DNA of 6,739 bases from Syntrophomonadaceae bacterium (GTDB taxonomy: Bacteria > Bacillota > Dethiobacteria > DTU022): positions 1 to 6,739 of the forward strand of contig SLQM01000177.1 in NCBI GenBank assembly GCA_007131435.1. Direction: 5' to 3'. The notes beneath the pieces were generated by a model, which searched no databases, was not told where the DNA came from, and saw only the letters and a program-made list of their open reading frames with translations. Of the stretch, positions 1 through 5,692 are shown piece by piece. Every line of letters begins with the position of its first letter. Positions within the stretch are counted from its first letter, which is position 1. The position numbers and the translations under genes are program-made.

Positions 1-662
1 CTGTTTTGGGAAGGGCAGGCATAGACAATCAAACCACTGTATTGATTTATGATGACAGCAATAACATGGAGGCTGCCAGGTTGTGGTGGACCATGAAGGT
101 ATACGGTCACGAGAACGTCCACGTGGTAAGCGGGGGTTTGGAAGCCCTTAAAGCTGCCGGCCTGCAGCTTTCAACAGAGCCTCCTGTTGTGGAGGAAAAG
201 ACTTACATTGCTGGTGATATCAACACCAACTATATTGCAACAATCGAAGATATTGAGGAACAGCTTAATAATCCCCGGGATGATGTTATCCTACTGGATA
301 CCCGTTCACTTGAGGAGTTTAACAGCGGGACCATTCCCGGTTCTGTTCACGTTGAATACCTTTTTAATAATTTCCCTGACGGGCGGTATAAGACAGTTCA
401 ACATATCCTGGTAGATTATAAAGGAAAGGGTATAACTGCAGACAATCACATTATTATTTACTGCGCCGTTTCGGTGCGCGGTGCGCAAACATTCCTGGCT
501 CTTTATAACGCTGGTTACAGGAATTTAAGCCTCTATGATGCAGCCTGGGTTGAGTATATCGACAAGTATCCCCCTGAATGTGACGAAGAAGCTGAAGACA
601 CAGGAGAGGCCGTGGAAGAGGATGAAGAAGAAGTGGAAGAAATAGAAGCGCCAGGCGGCTGA
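1..662 (+). CDS. Tandem-domain rhodanese / sulfurtransferase, 5' end cut off by window edge
   Basis: Likely thiosulfate or 3-mercaptopyruvate sulfurtransferase, moving sulfane sulfur through a cysteine persulfide in the cytoplasm. The frame is open to the left edge (first whole codon at 3). The residues there (LGRAGIDN, YDD, AARLWW, YGHENV, GGLEA) are the second half of a non-catalytic N-terminal rhodanese domain, so the TTG at 6 is internal and the true start lies upstream. The second domain begins near base 210 (YIAGDINTNY), has the LDTRS..EF..G.IPG motif (bases about 291-345), and carries the active-site loop CAVSVR with the catalytic Cys codon at 462-464. The family more often shows CQTGVR or similar, and the later DGSW motif is DAAW here. 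After the fold ends (about base 575) there is a tail in which 16 of the last 28 residues are Asp or Glu and none is Lys or Arg. It ends in TGA before a strong hairpin and faces the minus-strand HAD gene. The substrate (thiosulfate or mercaptopyruvate) is not decided by the sequence. Confidence 0.88.
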   Translation, partial: VLGRAGIDNQTTVLIYDDSNNMEAARLWWTMKVYGHENVHVVSGGLEALKAAGLQLSTEPPVVEEKTYIAGDINTNYIATIEDIEEQLNNPRDDVILLDTRSLEEFNSGTIPGSVHVEYLFNNFPDGRYKTVQHILVDYKGKGITADNHIIIYCAVSVRGAQTFLALYNAGYRNLSLYDAAWVEYIDKYPPECDEEAEDTGEAVEEDEEEVEEIEAPGG

Positions 663-701
663 GCGTAACCAGGTAAGGCCAGTATGGCCTTAACAATTAA
701 G

Positions 702-733
702 AAGGGCTGTTCCTGAGATGTGGAACAGCCCTT
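702..733. terminator. Bidirectional hairpin terminator between convergent genes
   Basis: A perfect 12-bp inverted repeat lies here: AAGGGCTGTTCC at 702-713 and GGAACAGCCCTT at 722-733, with an 8-base loop. It sits 39 bases after the rhodanese stop and about 20 bases after the HAD stop on the other strand. The T-run is short on the + strand (CCCTTTATG). On the minus strand it is followed by CTTAATTGTTAA. It probably ends both transcripts, although neither U-tract is ideal. Confidence 0.75.
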
Positions 734-752
734 TATGATAATTAAAACCGGT

Positions 753-1478
753 TTAAAGTTTGTTAATAAATTCTAACAGGTCATTCATCTTACCCCGGTA
801 GTTGCAGGCAGGTATTTCATCGCCACGCTGCAGAATGAAATCTTCAACCAAAAAAGTTTCCATCCCTGCTTCCGCGGCGCTTAGGTCTTCATGGGTATCA
901 TTGCCTGCCATCAGGCAGTCACCAGGCAGGAAGCCAATCTTTTCAGCGATTTCCAGGTAATATTCCCTGTTCGGTTTGCAATAATGCATATTTTCCATTG
1001 TTGTAATCAGTTTAAAACTGTTTTGTGCTATCCCGCTCCAGGAAAGACGCTGCAGAACAGCAGTAGCGGGGAAAATAGGGTTGGTGGCCAGGACAAGATT
1101 TATACCCTTATTCTTAGCCTTTTCTACCACTTCCTGGGCCGGGGGGTGCTTTTTCCCCCAGCAGCTAAGCTCAGGAAAATCGTTGCTGTAAAAATCATCT
1201 ATAACAGGCTTGATCTCAAGGTGCTTCAACCCTGTCCTCAGGCAGAATTCCTTGTAAAATACTGCCTCATTATTCAAGGCAGGATCGGTGTTTTCAACCA
1301 TTTCCGTTGTTGCCCCGAAAAGGTGTTGTATAAATTCTTCCCTGGTTAAATAATGATCGAACCGGCTGGCTAACTTGTTTATATAAGCATGGATAAACTT
1401 ATCTAAATCGATGTTCAAAAGGGTGCCATCTAAATCTAGCAGGATCGCCTTGTAAGTTTTATTGCTGCCTGGGGTCAT
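753..1478 (-). CDS. HAD-superfamily hydrolase (probable phosphatase)
   Basis: This 241-aa protein has all four HAD motifs. Motif I is DLDGTL at residues 15-20, with D15 the expected nucleophile and D17 the acid/base. Motif II is the Thr in LATNP (T132), motif III is K168 in CKPNREYY, and motif IV is GNDTHED at 192-198 with Mg-binding acidic residues. The stretch between motifs I and II (about residues 25-110) is a helical C1-type cap, as in phosphoglycolate phosphatase and beta-phosphoglucomutase relatives. It should hydrolyse a small phosphorylated metabolite in the cytoplasm; the substrate cannot be read from the sequence. The ATG overlaps the TGA of the upstream YlbF-like gene as ATGA (1475-1478), a classic arrangement for translational coupling, so this start is well supported. 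It is the last gene of the minus-strand group and ends just before the shared terminator hairpin. Confidence 0.9.
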   Translation of the reverse strand: MTPGSNKTYKAILLDLDGTLLNIDLDKFIHAYINKLASRFDHYLTREEFIQHLFGATTEMVENTDPALNNEAVFYKEFCLRTGLKHLEIKPVIDDFYSNDFPELSCWGKKHPPAQEVVEKAKNKGINLVLATNPIFPATAVLQRLSWSGIAQNSFKLITTMENMHYCKPNREYYLEIAEKIGFLPGDCLMAGNDTHEDLSAAEAGMETFLVEDFILQRGDEIPACNYRGKMNDLLEFINKL

Positions 1479-1864
1479 GCTTCCAGATCACCGGGTTCGT
1501 CTGTATAACCTGGGATATCGATCAGTTCTGGGTCGATTATTTCGCTTGTTGCTTCACCAATTATTTTGTGAACATCCTGTAAAATAACAGCTACCCTGTA
1601 TTCAGCCTGCAGAAAACGCTTCACAAGCATGTTCATGCTGATTACCTCGTACAGTTTTTCCAGCTTGCTCTTCTGCTCTTCTGCAACTTCTATTCCGGAA
1701 AGCTGTTGTTTTTGAACTTCAAACTGTTCCCGCCTGAAATCAAGAAGCATCTCCTTGGCAGATGAATCAGCTTTTAAAGTCTCCTGGGCCTCTTTTAGCT
1801 CTTTAAAATCTGGTGATTCTCGCAGCGCTTTCGCCAGGGCATGGGCTGCATCGTGAGGGTTCAT
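1475..1864 (-). CDS. YlbF/YmcA/YheA-family protein
   Basis: A small, highly charged, mostly helical protein (129 aa from this start) of the Com_YlbF family. Recognisable family features are the N-terminal helix HALAKALRESPDFKELKEA (residues 8-26), the FRREQFEVQKQQLSG stretch (43-57), and the C-terminal helix FLQAEYRVAVILQDVHKIIGEA (84-105). The final 24 residues form an acidic extension. Bacillus YlbF and YmcA belong to a complex with YaaT that affects RNase Y-dependent mRNA processing, competence and sporulation; YheA is a less understood paralogue, and this protein could be closer to it. Two ATGs follow the AAAGGAG site at 1882-1876: one only 2 bases away (start 1873, 132 aa) and one 11 bases away (1864). 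I prefer 1864, but the choice is not firm. An in-frame TTG at 1924 would place the likely promoter inside the gene and is rejected. The gene lies 75 bases after mnmH and overlaps the HAD gene by 4 bases. Confidence 0.85.
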   Translation of the reverse strand: MNPHDAAHALAKALRESPDFKELKEAQETLKADSSAKEMLLDFRREQFEVQKQQLSGIEVAEEQKSKLEKLYEVISMNMLVKRFLQAEYRVAVILQDVHKIIGEATSEIIDPELIDIPGYTDEPGDLEA

Positions 1865-1894
1865 TATATTCATTACTCCTTTCGTTTTCCCTAA

Positions 1895-1924
1895 ATTATA
1901 TCTTTTAAACATCCTGTAGTGCAA
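1895..1924 (-). promoter_or_regulatory. Candidate promoter for the YlbF-like / HAD pair
   Basis: On the minus strand a perfect -10 box TATAAT (1900-1895) is preceded by TTGCAC (1924-1919) with an 18-base spacer. The -35 matches only 3 of 6 consensus positions. Initiation near 1888 would leave a leader of about 24 bases containing the AAAGGAG site. It lies in the gap after mnmH, so the two downstream genes could be transcribed on their own as well as by read-through. Confidence 0.45.
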
Positions 1925-1939
1925 CTTCTATCAACTGAT

Positions 1940-3013
1940 TCATGGTGTGCCGGATGGATTGGGCCTATTTTCAAATTCCCCTTTTATTATGGCAATTACT
2001 TTACCAGCGGCAATTTCCAGGTGTTCGGCATCTACTGTATAAGCAAAAGAAGAACAATCCGGCCTTGAATCGCTGTATAATTGATCATAATAATCAGTAC
2101 AGAGTATTTTTACTGCACAGTGGTAGTTATCTTCATTGATCATCGCAACCAGTTCACCTGTTTTCCTGGCGCCGAGGCGGTTTTTAAGCTGGGACACTGA
2201 ACTGATTAGCTGAAGTTTTAATTCTGGCTGGATTTGAGCTGGCAGATAGGTTTCCAGGATGCGCCTGACTCTTCTCTCAAGGGATGCAGATAATAGAATA
2301 TGGCAACCATTTTCCATGGCCCGGGTTAAAAATTCAGGTAAATATATATTGCCGATTCTTTTGCCCTCACCTTCTACGACCAGGTAAGGGCAGCCGATGC
2401 TCTTATAATGATCCAGTTGCTCAAGCAGGAGGGCATCAAAATCTTTTTGTGAACGGTTTTCTTTAATGCCGATTGTTCCAAAGACTGAACCGCGATGCCT
2501 GGATAGATCTTCCAAATCAATTGAGGGTAAACCTTTTTCTTTCAGCATTGCTATCAGGGCCGTTTTGCCAACCCCGGTGAGGCCGTTTAAAACAAAAAGA
2601 TGCTGGCCTATTTCGTATAGCGACATTCTCCGGTTAACATATTTCCGAAAAGCTTTATATCCTTTTTTAAGCCGCAGGCAGGGTATGCCTGCCAGGTTTA
2701 AAATCTGGTAAAGGCTTAAGCTTCTCAGTCCCCCCCTGTAGCAGTAGAGAAGCGGGGTTTTAGCTCCGCAAACTGACCTGATTTCATCAACCAGGGAGGG
2801 AAGTTTTGGTGCCGCAATTTCTATAGCTCTCAGGCGTGCTTCGCTTTCACCGGCCGCGCGGTAGATGGATCCCAGTTCCCGGTGCTCCTGTTCATTAAAG
2901 AGGGGAATGTTTATTGCCCCGGGAATAGAAGCTTCCCTGTATTCGGCAGCGGAGCGAACATCTATATAAATAATATCTGCGCACTGGATTGCTTCATCAA
3001 TTGTTATTTCCAT
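1940..3013 (-). CDS. mnmH: tRNA 2-selenouridine synthase (MnmH/SelU)
   Basis: This enzyme replaces sulfur with selenium at 2-thiouridine in the wobble position of certain tRNAs (Lys, Glu, Gln), using selenophosphate and a geranylated intermediate. Residue numbers here count from a TTG three bases before the chosen ATG. An N-terminal rhodanese domain (about 1-125) has IDVRSAAEY (18-26), PGAINIPL (32-39) and the active-site motif YCYRGGLRS with catalytic Cys92 (usually CWRGG). A P-loop domain follows: Walker A GLTGVGKT (145-152), then HRGSVFG (174-180) and VVEGEGKRIGNIYLP (213-227), both MnmH signatures. Length (357-358 aa) fits the family. The ATG at 3013 is chosen because AAAGGTG (3027-3021) lies 7 bases before it, against 4 for the adjacent TTG at 3016. 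It is the first gene of the minus-strand group. Its presence implies that the cell makes selenophosphate (SelD), which is not encoded in this window. Confidence 0.95.
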   Translation of the reverse strand: MEITIDEAIQCADIIYIDVRSAAEYREASIPGAINIPLFNEQEHRELGSIYRAAGESEARLRAIEIAAPKLPSLVDEIRSVCGAKTPLLYCYRGGLRSLSLYQILNLAGIPCLRLKKGYKAFRKYVNRRMSLYEIGQHLFVLNGLTGVGKTALIAMLKEKGLPSIDLEDLSRHRGSVFGTIGIKENRSQKDFDALLLEQLDHYKSIGCPYLVVEGEGKRIGNIYLPEFLTRAMENGCHILLSASLERRVRRILETYLPAQIQPELKLQLISSVSQLKNRLGARKTGELVAMINEDNYHCAVKILCTDYYDQLYSDSRPDCSSFAYTVDAEHLEIAAGKVIAIIKGEFENRPNPSGTP

Positions 3014-3092
3014 CAAGCAGCACCTTTACCTTCTATAATTCAGTTTGAACAATCTTTTCATTACCTTAAGCATGTAAAAAGCTCTTGCCTTG

Positions 3093-3121
3093 ATTATAGC
3101 CTATAGCCTGGAGGGAGTAAA
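3093..3121 (-). promoter_or_regulatory. Candidate promoter for mnmH
   Basis: On the minus strand, TATAAT (3098-3093) lies 17 bases after TTTACT (3121-3116), which matches 4 of 6 positions of the -35 consensus. Initiation near 3086 would give a leader of about 70 bases before the mnmH ATG. No riboswitch-like structure was recognised in that leader. Confidence 0.5.
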
Positions 3122-3186
3122 AAAATCTTGTAATAAAAAGGTATAGCAGCGCTAAATCGCGAAATAAAGTTATTGCAGTTCTCTTT

Positions 3187-3215
3187 TTGATTGCTATTCA
3201 AGGCTGTGTTATAAT
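3187..3215 (+). promoter_or_regulatory. Sigma-A-type promoter for the HIT gene and probably rpsU-yqeY
   Basis: TTGATT (3187-3192) and a perfect TATAAT (3210-3215) are separated by the optimal 17 bases. Initiation about 7 bases after the -10 box would fall at or next to the AGGAGG ribosome binding site (3223-3228), leaving a leader of only about 14 bases before the ATG at 3236. Confidence 0.7.
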
Positions 3216-3235
3216 ACCGGTCAGGAGGAATGAAA

Positions 3236-3598
3236 ATGTCTGCAGATTGTATTTTTTGCAAGATTATAAACCGGGAGCTTGATGCAGATATAGTTTATGA
3301 AGATGAGACGGTTGTAGCTTTTAAAGATATCAACCCGGCCGCTCCCGTTCATATTCTGGTAGTCCCTCGTAAACATATCCCAACTTTGCTGGATATTGAA
3401 AAAGAGGATGAAGCCATGATTGGGCACCTGCACTCGGTAGCCAATGAAGTGGCTAAAAAACTCAAAATTGATGACAAGGGCTTTCGACTGGTCATCAATT
3501 GCGGCGCTGATGCCGGCCAGATAGTTTTTCACCTTCACCTCCACCTCCTGGGAGGAAGACCTTTGTTACAAACCATCGCCAAGGGCAGGGGTGTTTAA
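3236..3598 (+). CDS. hinT: HIT-family nucleotide hydrolase (HinT-like)
   Basis: This 120-aa protein is the full length of a HINT-branch histidine-triad protein, which hydrolyses purine nucleoside phosphoramidates and aminoacyl-adenylates as a cytoplasmic homodimer. Visible features are CIFCKI (residues 5-10, the CxxC pair seen in many bacterial members), YEDETVVAFKDINPAAPVHI (21-40), NCGADAGQ (88-95) and the triad HLHLHLL (99-105), with H101 or H103 in the catalytic centre. The C-terminus reads GGRPL plus a short tail like that of E. coli HinT rather than the WPPG ending common in other members. AGGAGG at 3223-3228 is 7 bases before the ATG at 3236 but only 1 base before an in-frame ATG at 3230, so 3236 is chosen. 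It leads the rpsU-yqeY group, a neighbourhood common in Firmicutes. Confidence 0.95.
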   Translation: MSADCIFCKIINRELDADIVYEDETVVAFKDINPAAPVHILVVPRKHIPTLLDIEKEDEAMIGHLHSVANEVAKKLKIDDKGFRLVINCGADAGQIVFHLHLHLLGGRPLLQTIAKGRGV

Positions 3599-3660
3599 TC
3601 TTTTGGTTATCTGGATATTAATTCCCCGGGCAGTGGTTTTAAGGAGAGGGGGGAAGAATT

Positions 3661-3834
3661 ATGGCAGAAGTTAAAATAGGAAAAAATGAAACCCTGGATA
3701 AAGCTTTAAAGAGGTTTAAAAAACAATGTGCCCGTGCCGGTGTCCTTTCTGAAGCCAGGCGCCGTGAGCATTACGAAAAGCCAAGTGTGAAGCGGAAGAA
3801 AAAAGCTGAGGCAGCACGTAAAAGGCGCCGCTAA
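3661..3834 (+). CDS. rpsU: 30S ribosomal protein S21
   Basis: A 57-aa, strongly basic protein with the S21 pattern: VKIGKNETLDKALKRFKK at residues 4-21, the CARAGVL segment (23-29), the basic helix EARRREHYEKPSVKRKKK, and an Arg-rich end (KRRR). S21 sits on the platform of the 30S subunit next to the 3' end of 16S rRNA and aids initiation. The length is normal for Firmicutes. The start is preceded by a purine-rich site (GGAGAGGGGGG, 3643-3653) with 7 bases to the ATG. It lies 62 bases after the HIT gene, with no terminator in between, and 20 bases before yqeY, so the three are probably co-transcribed. Confidence 0.97.
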   Translation: MAEVKIGKNETLDKALKRFKKQCARAGVLSEARRREHYEKPSVKRKKKAEAARKRRR

Positions 3835-3854
3835 ATATGCAGGGGGTGAGTTTT

Positions 3855-4307
3855 ATGACTGGTAAAACCCTGGCAGACAAACTTTTTGACGATCAGAAGG
3901 TTGCCATGAAAGCTCAGGAAAAATTCCGGCTATCAGTGCTCCGCATGGTAAGGGCAGAGCTCCAGAATGCGGTAATTGCAAAACAAGCCCCGTTAACTGC
4001 TGAGGAAGAGCTAGAAATACTGACGCGTGAAGTAAAGAAAAGAAAAGAGTCTCTTGGAGATTACAGGAAATCAGGCAGAGAAAACCTGGTAAAAGATTTA
4101 GAACAAGAGATAGAAATACTAAGTACTTACCTGCCTGAACAGTTATCTGCAGGAGAACTGGAGGAACTGGTCAGGGAAGCTATTAATGAAACAGGCGCTG
4201 AGGGCATGAAAGAAATGGGCAGGGTCATGTCTTTCCTGATGCCCAGGGTCAAAGGTAAAGCCGATGGCAGCCTGGTCCGCCAAATAGTTGAAGAAAAATT
4301 AAAGTAA
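3855..4307 (+). CDS. yqeY: GatB/YqeY-domain protein
   Basis: A 150-aa protein matching the YqeY family over its whole length. Its all-helical region resembles the tail domain of the GatB subunit of tRNA amidotransferase, and an RNA- or tRNA-related role is suspected but not settled. Characteristic segments are RLSVLRMVRAELQNA (near the N-terminus), LTREVKKRKESLGDYRKSGREN, EIEILSTYLPEQLS, and the C-terminal EMGRVMSFLMPRVKGKADGSLVRQIVEEKL, which is the typical family ending. GGGGGTGA (3842-3849) is 5 bases before the ATG at 3855. An upstream in-frame ATG at 3837 has this ribosome site inside it and is not preferred. rpsU-yqeY is a well-known gene pair, and the stop codon is part of the terminator hairpin that follows. 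Confidence 0.93.
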   Translation: MTGKTLADKLFDDQKVAMKAQEKFRLSVLRMVRAELQNAVIAKQAPLTAEEELEILTREVKKRKESLGDYRKSGRENLVKDLEQEIEILSTYLPEQLSAGELEELVREAINETGAEGMKEMGRVMSFLMPRVKGKADGSLVRQIVEEKLK

Positions 4308-4334
4308 AAGCCCAGCCTTTTTGGCTGGGCTTTT
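4306..4334 (+). terminator. Rho-independent terminator after yqeY
   Basis: A perfect 12-bp stem has AAAAGCCCAGCC at 4306-4317 and GGCTGGGCTTTT at 4323-4334, with a TTTTT loop. The stem begins inside the yqeY TAA (4305-4307) and ends with four T. Being symmetric, it could also work on the other strand, but no gene arrives from that side. It separates the HIT-rpsU-yqeY group from nfeD-floA, although partial read-through is plausible. Confidence 0.85.
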
Positions 4335-4353
4335 ATCTAAGGAGCAGCTCCCC

Positions 4354-5673
4354 TTGTTAAAAACAATCAGGTTTTTTTTCTGGGCAACCTGCCTGTTGAC
4401 AGGCATTATTATCTCCCTGGCGGCTGGTCAGCTTAGCGCTAACAACCAGGCAGTTGCTGTAATCAAAATCGATGGGACTATAGATCCCGGAACAAAAACT
4501 TATGTCCAGTATGCCTTTGACGAAGCCGAAAGAATAAATGCCCTGGCGGTTGTACTTGAGTTGGACACGCCTGGCGGCTTCATCATTTCTGCAGAAGCGA
4601 TCAGAGGTTTAATTGATGATTACGATGGGCCCGTATATGCATTCGTCCGCCCGAGCGCTATTTCTGCCGGGGCATACCTTGCGCTTGCTGCTGACGAGAT
4701 ATACATGGTGCCGGGAAGCACAATCGGGGCAGCTGAACCCCGCTATCTTGGAGTGGGTGCAGTTGATGAGAAAGAACTTTCTGCCTGGGAGAAAAAAATG
4801 GCTTCCATGGCCGAGCGCCAGGGTAGAGACCCACAGGTTGCTTCTGCCATGGTTCGCAGTGACATTGCCATTGAAGGCCTGGTAGAGGAAGGCGTTTTAT
4901 TAACCCTTACTGCAGCAGAAGCGCTGGAGGTTGGTTACAGTGAAGGAACTGTAGCTAACCAAAACGAGCTATTAGAGGCTATCGGTCATCCAGGGGCAGA
5001 ATGGAACGAGATTGAACCAAGGGTGACGGATACGCTGGTTAGCTGGACCACAAACCCCTTCGTAGGAACTCTTTTACTGATGGTCGGTATTGGCGGCTTA
5101 ATACTGGAAGTAATTTCTGCCGGTTTCGGAGCTGCCGGTTTGGTCAGCCTTGCTGCATTTGCTCTCTATTTTGGAGGTAATATAGCTGCCGGCATGGCAG
5201 AATACTGGGTGCTAATTCTATTTGTATTTGGCATTGCCTTAATGCTGGTTGAAGCATTTATGCCTGGCTTTGGAGTTTTTGGCGTTGGCGGACTGATCTC
5301 CACCTTAGCGTCAATTATCCTGGCCGCTGTATCTGTCCGTACCGGAATGGTTATGTTGTCGATAGCATTGGTCCTGGCAATAGTTTTTTCAGTTTTTGCT
5401 TTCCGTTACTTCACAAAAAGGGGTGCTCTGCGGCACATTATTCTCTCGGAGGAAGAAAAAGCGGAACTGGGTTATGTTGCCCCGCGCGACCAAAAGGAAT
5501 TAGCCGGCAAAGAGGGAGTGGCTATCACCGCCCTTCGGCCATCCGGTGCAGCATCAATTGACGGAGTGCGCATTGATGTAGTCAGTGAAGGCTCTTATAT
5601 TCCCGCCGGCGAAGAGCTGATTGTTGACCGGGTAGAAGGTGTAAGGGTAATTGTGCGACCCAAGAATAATTAA
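4354..5673 (+). CDS. nfeD: NfeD-type membrane-bound serine protease (ClpP class)
   Basis: A long-form NfeD protein (439 aa from this start) that partners flotillin-like proteins. An N-terminal signal or anchor segment (residues 2-29) is followed by a ClpP/SppA-like protease domain (about 33-210). That domain carries LDTPGG (70-75) and the SAISAGAYLALAAD motif (101-114), with S104 the expected nucleophile, then GSTIGAAEP (121-129). A lysine is the usual partner in the dyad; K147/K148 are nearby, but I cannot align them safely. About four to five hydrophobic membrane segments span 236-352. A C-terminal NfeD OB-fold domain (about 385-436) has GVAITALRPSG and VEGVRVIV. AAGGAG at 4339-4344 lies 9 bases before the TTG at 4354, which puts the signal sequence at the N-terminus. 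The TTG at 4321 lies inside the terminator hairpin and is rejected. floA follows after 19 bases. No clear own promoter is visible. Confidence 0.92.
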   Translation: MLKTIRFFFWATCLLTGIIISLAAGQLSANNQAVAVIKIDGTIDPGTKTYVQYAFDEAERINALAVVLELDTPGGFIISAEAIRGLIDDYDGPVYAFVRPSAISAGAYLALAADEIYMVPGSTIGAAEPRYLGVGAVDEKELSAWEKKMASMAERQGRDPQVASAMVRSDIAIEGLVEEGVLLTLTAAEALEVGYSEGTVANQNELLEAIGHPGAEWNEIEPRVTDTLVSWTTNPFVGTLLLMVGIGGLILEVISAGFGAAGLVSLAAFALYFGGNIAAGMAEYWVLILFVFGIALMLVEAFMPGFGVFGVGGLISTLASIILAAVSVRTGMVMLSIALVLAIVFSVFAFRYFTKRGALRHIILSEEEKAELGYVAPRDQKELAGKEGVAITALRPSGAASIDGVRIDVVSEGSYIPAGEELIVDRVEGVRVIVRPKNN

Positions 5674-5692
5674 ATAAGTAGGAGGGTTTTAC

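Noticed and set aside
6..662. TTG at 6 as the true start of the rhodanese
   Set aside because: The sequence at that point is already the middle of a conserved N-terminal rhodanese domain and the frame is open to the window edge, so the start lies upstream.
660..674. TGA at the end of the rhodanese as a selenocysteine codon, given the nearby selenium gene
   Set aside because: Read-through would add only one codon before an in-frame TAA, and the fold and acidic tail are already complete.
675..691. Small inverted repeat AAGGCC/GGCCTT just after the rhodanese
   Set aside because: A 6-bp stem without a T-run on either strand. The 12-bp hairpin at 702-733 is the better terminator.
891..1349. 152-codon open frame on the + strand
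   Set aside because: Lies fully antisense to the HAD gene, which has all four family motifs. No recognisable domain and no convincing ribosome site.
1865..1924. N-terminal extension of the YlbF-like protein to a TTG at 1924
   Set aside because: The extension covers the likely promoter and the ribosome binding site and does not resemble the family N-terminus.
3599..3660. Possible terminator or S21-binding leader structure before rpsU
   Set aside because: Only a short CCCCGGG palindrome is visible. No hairpin with a T-run and no recognised ribosomal-protein leader motif.
4613..4885. 90-codon frame inside nfeD
   Set aside because: Overlaps the conserved protease motifs of NfeD in another frame and shows no family features.
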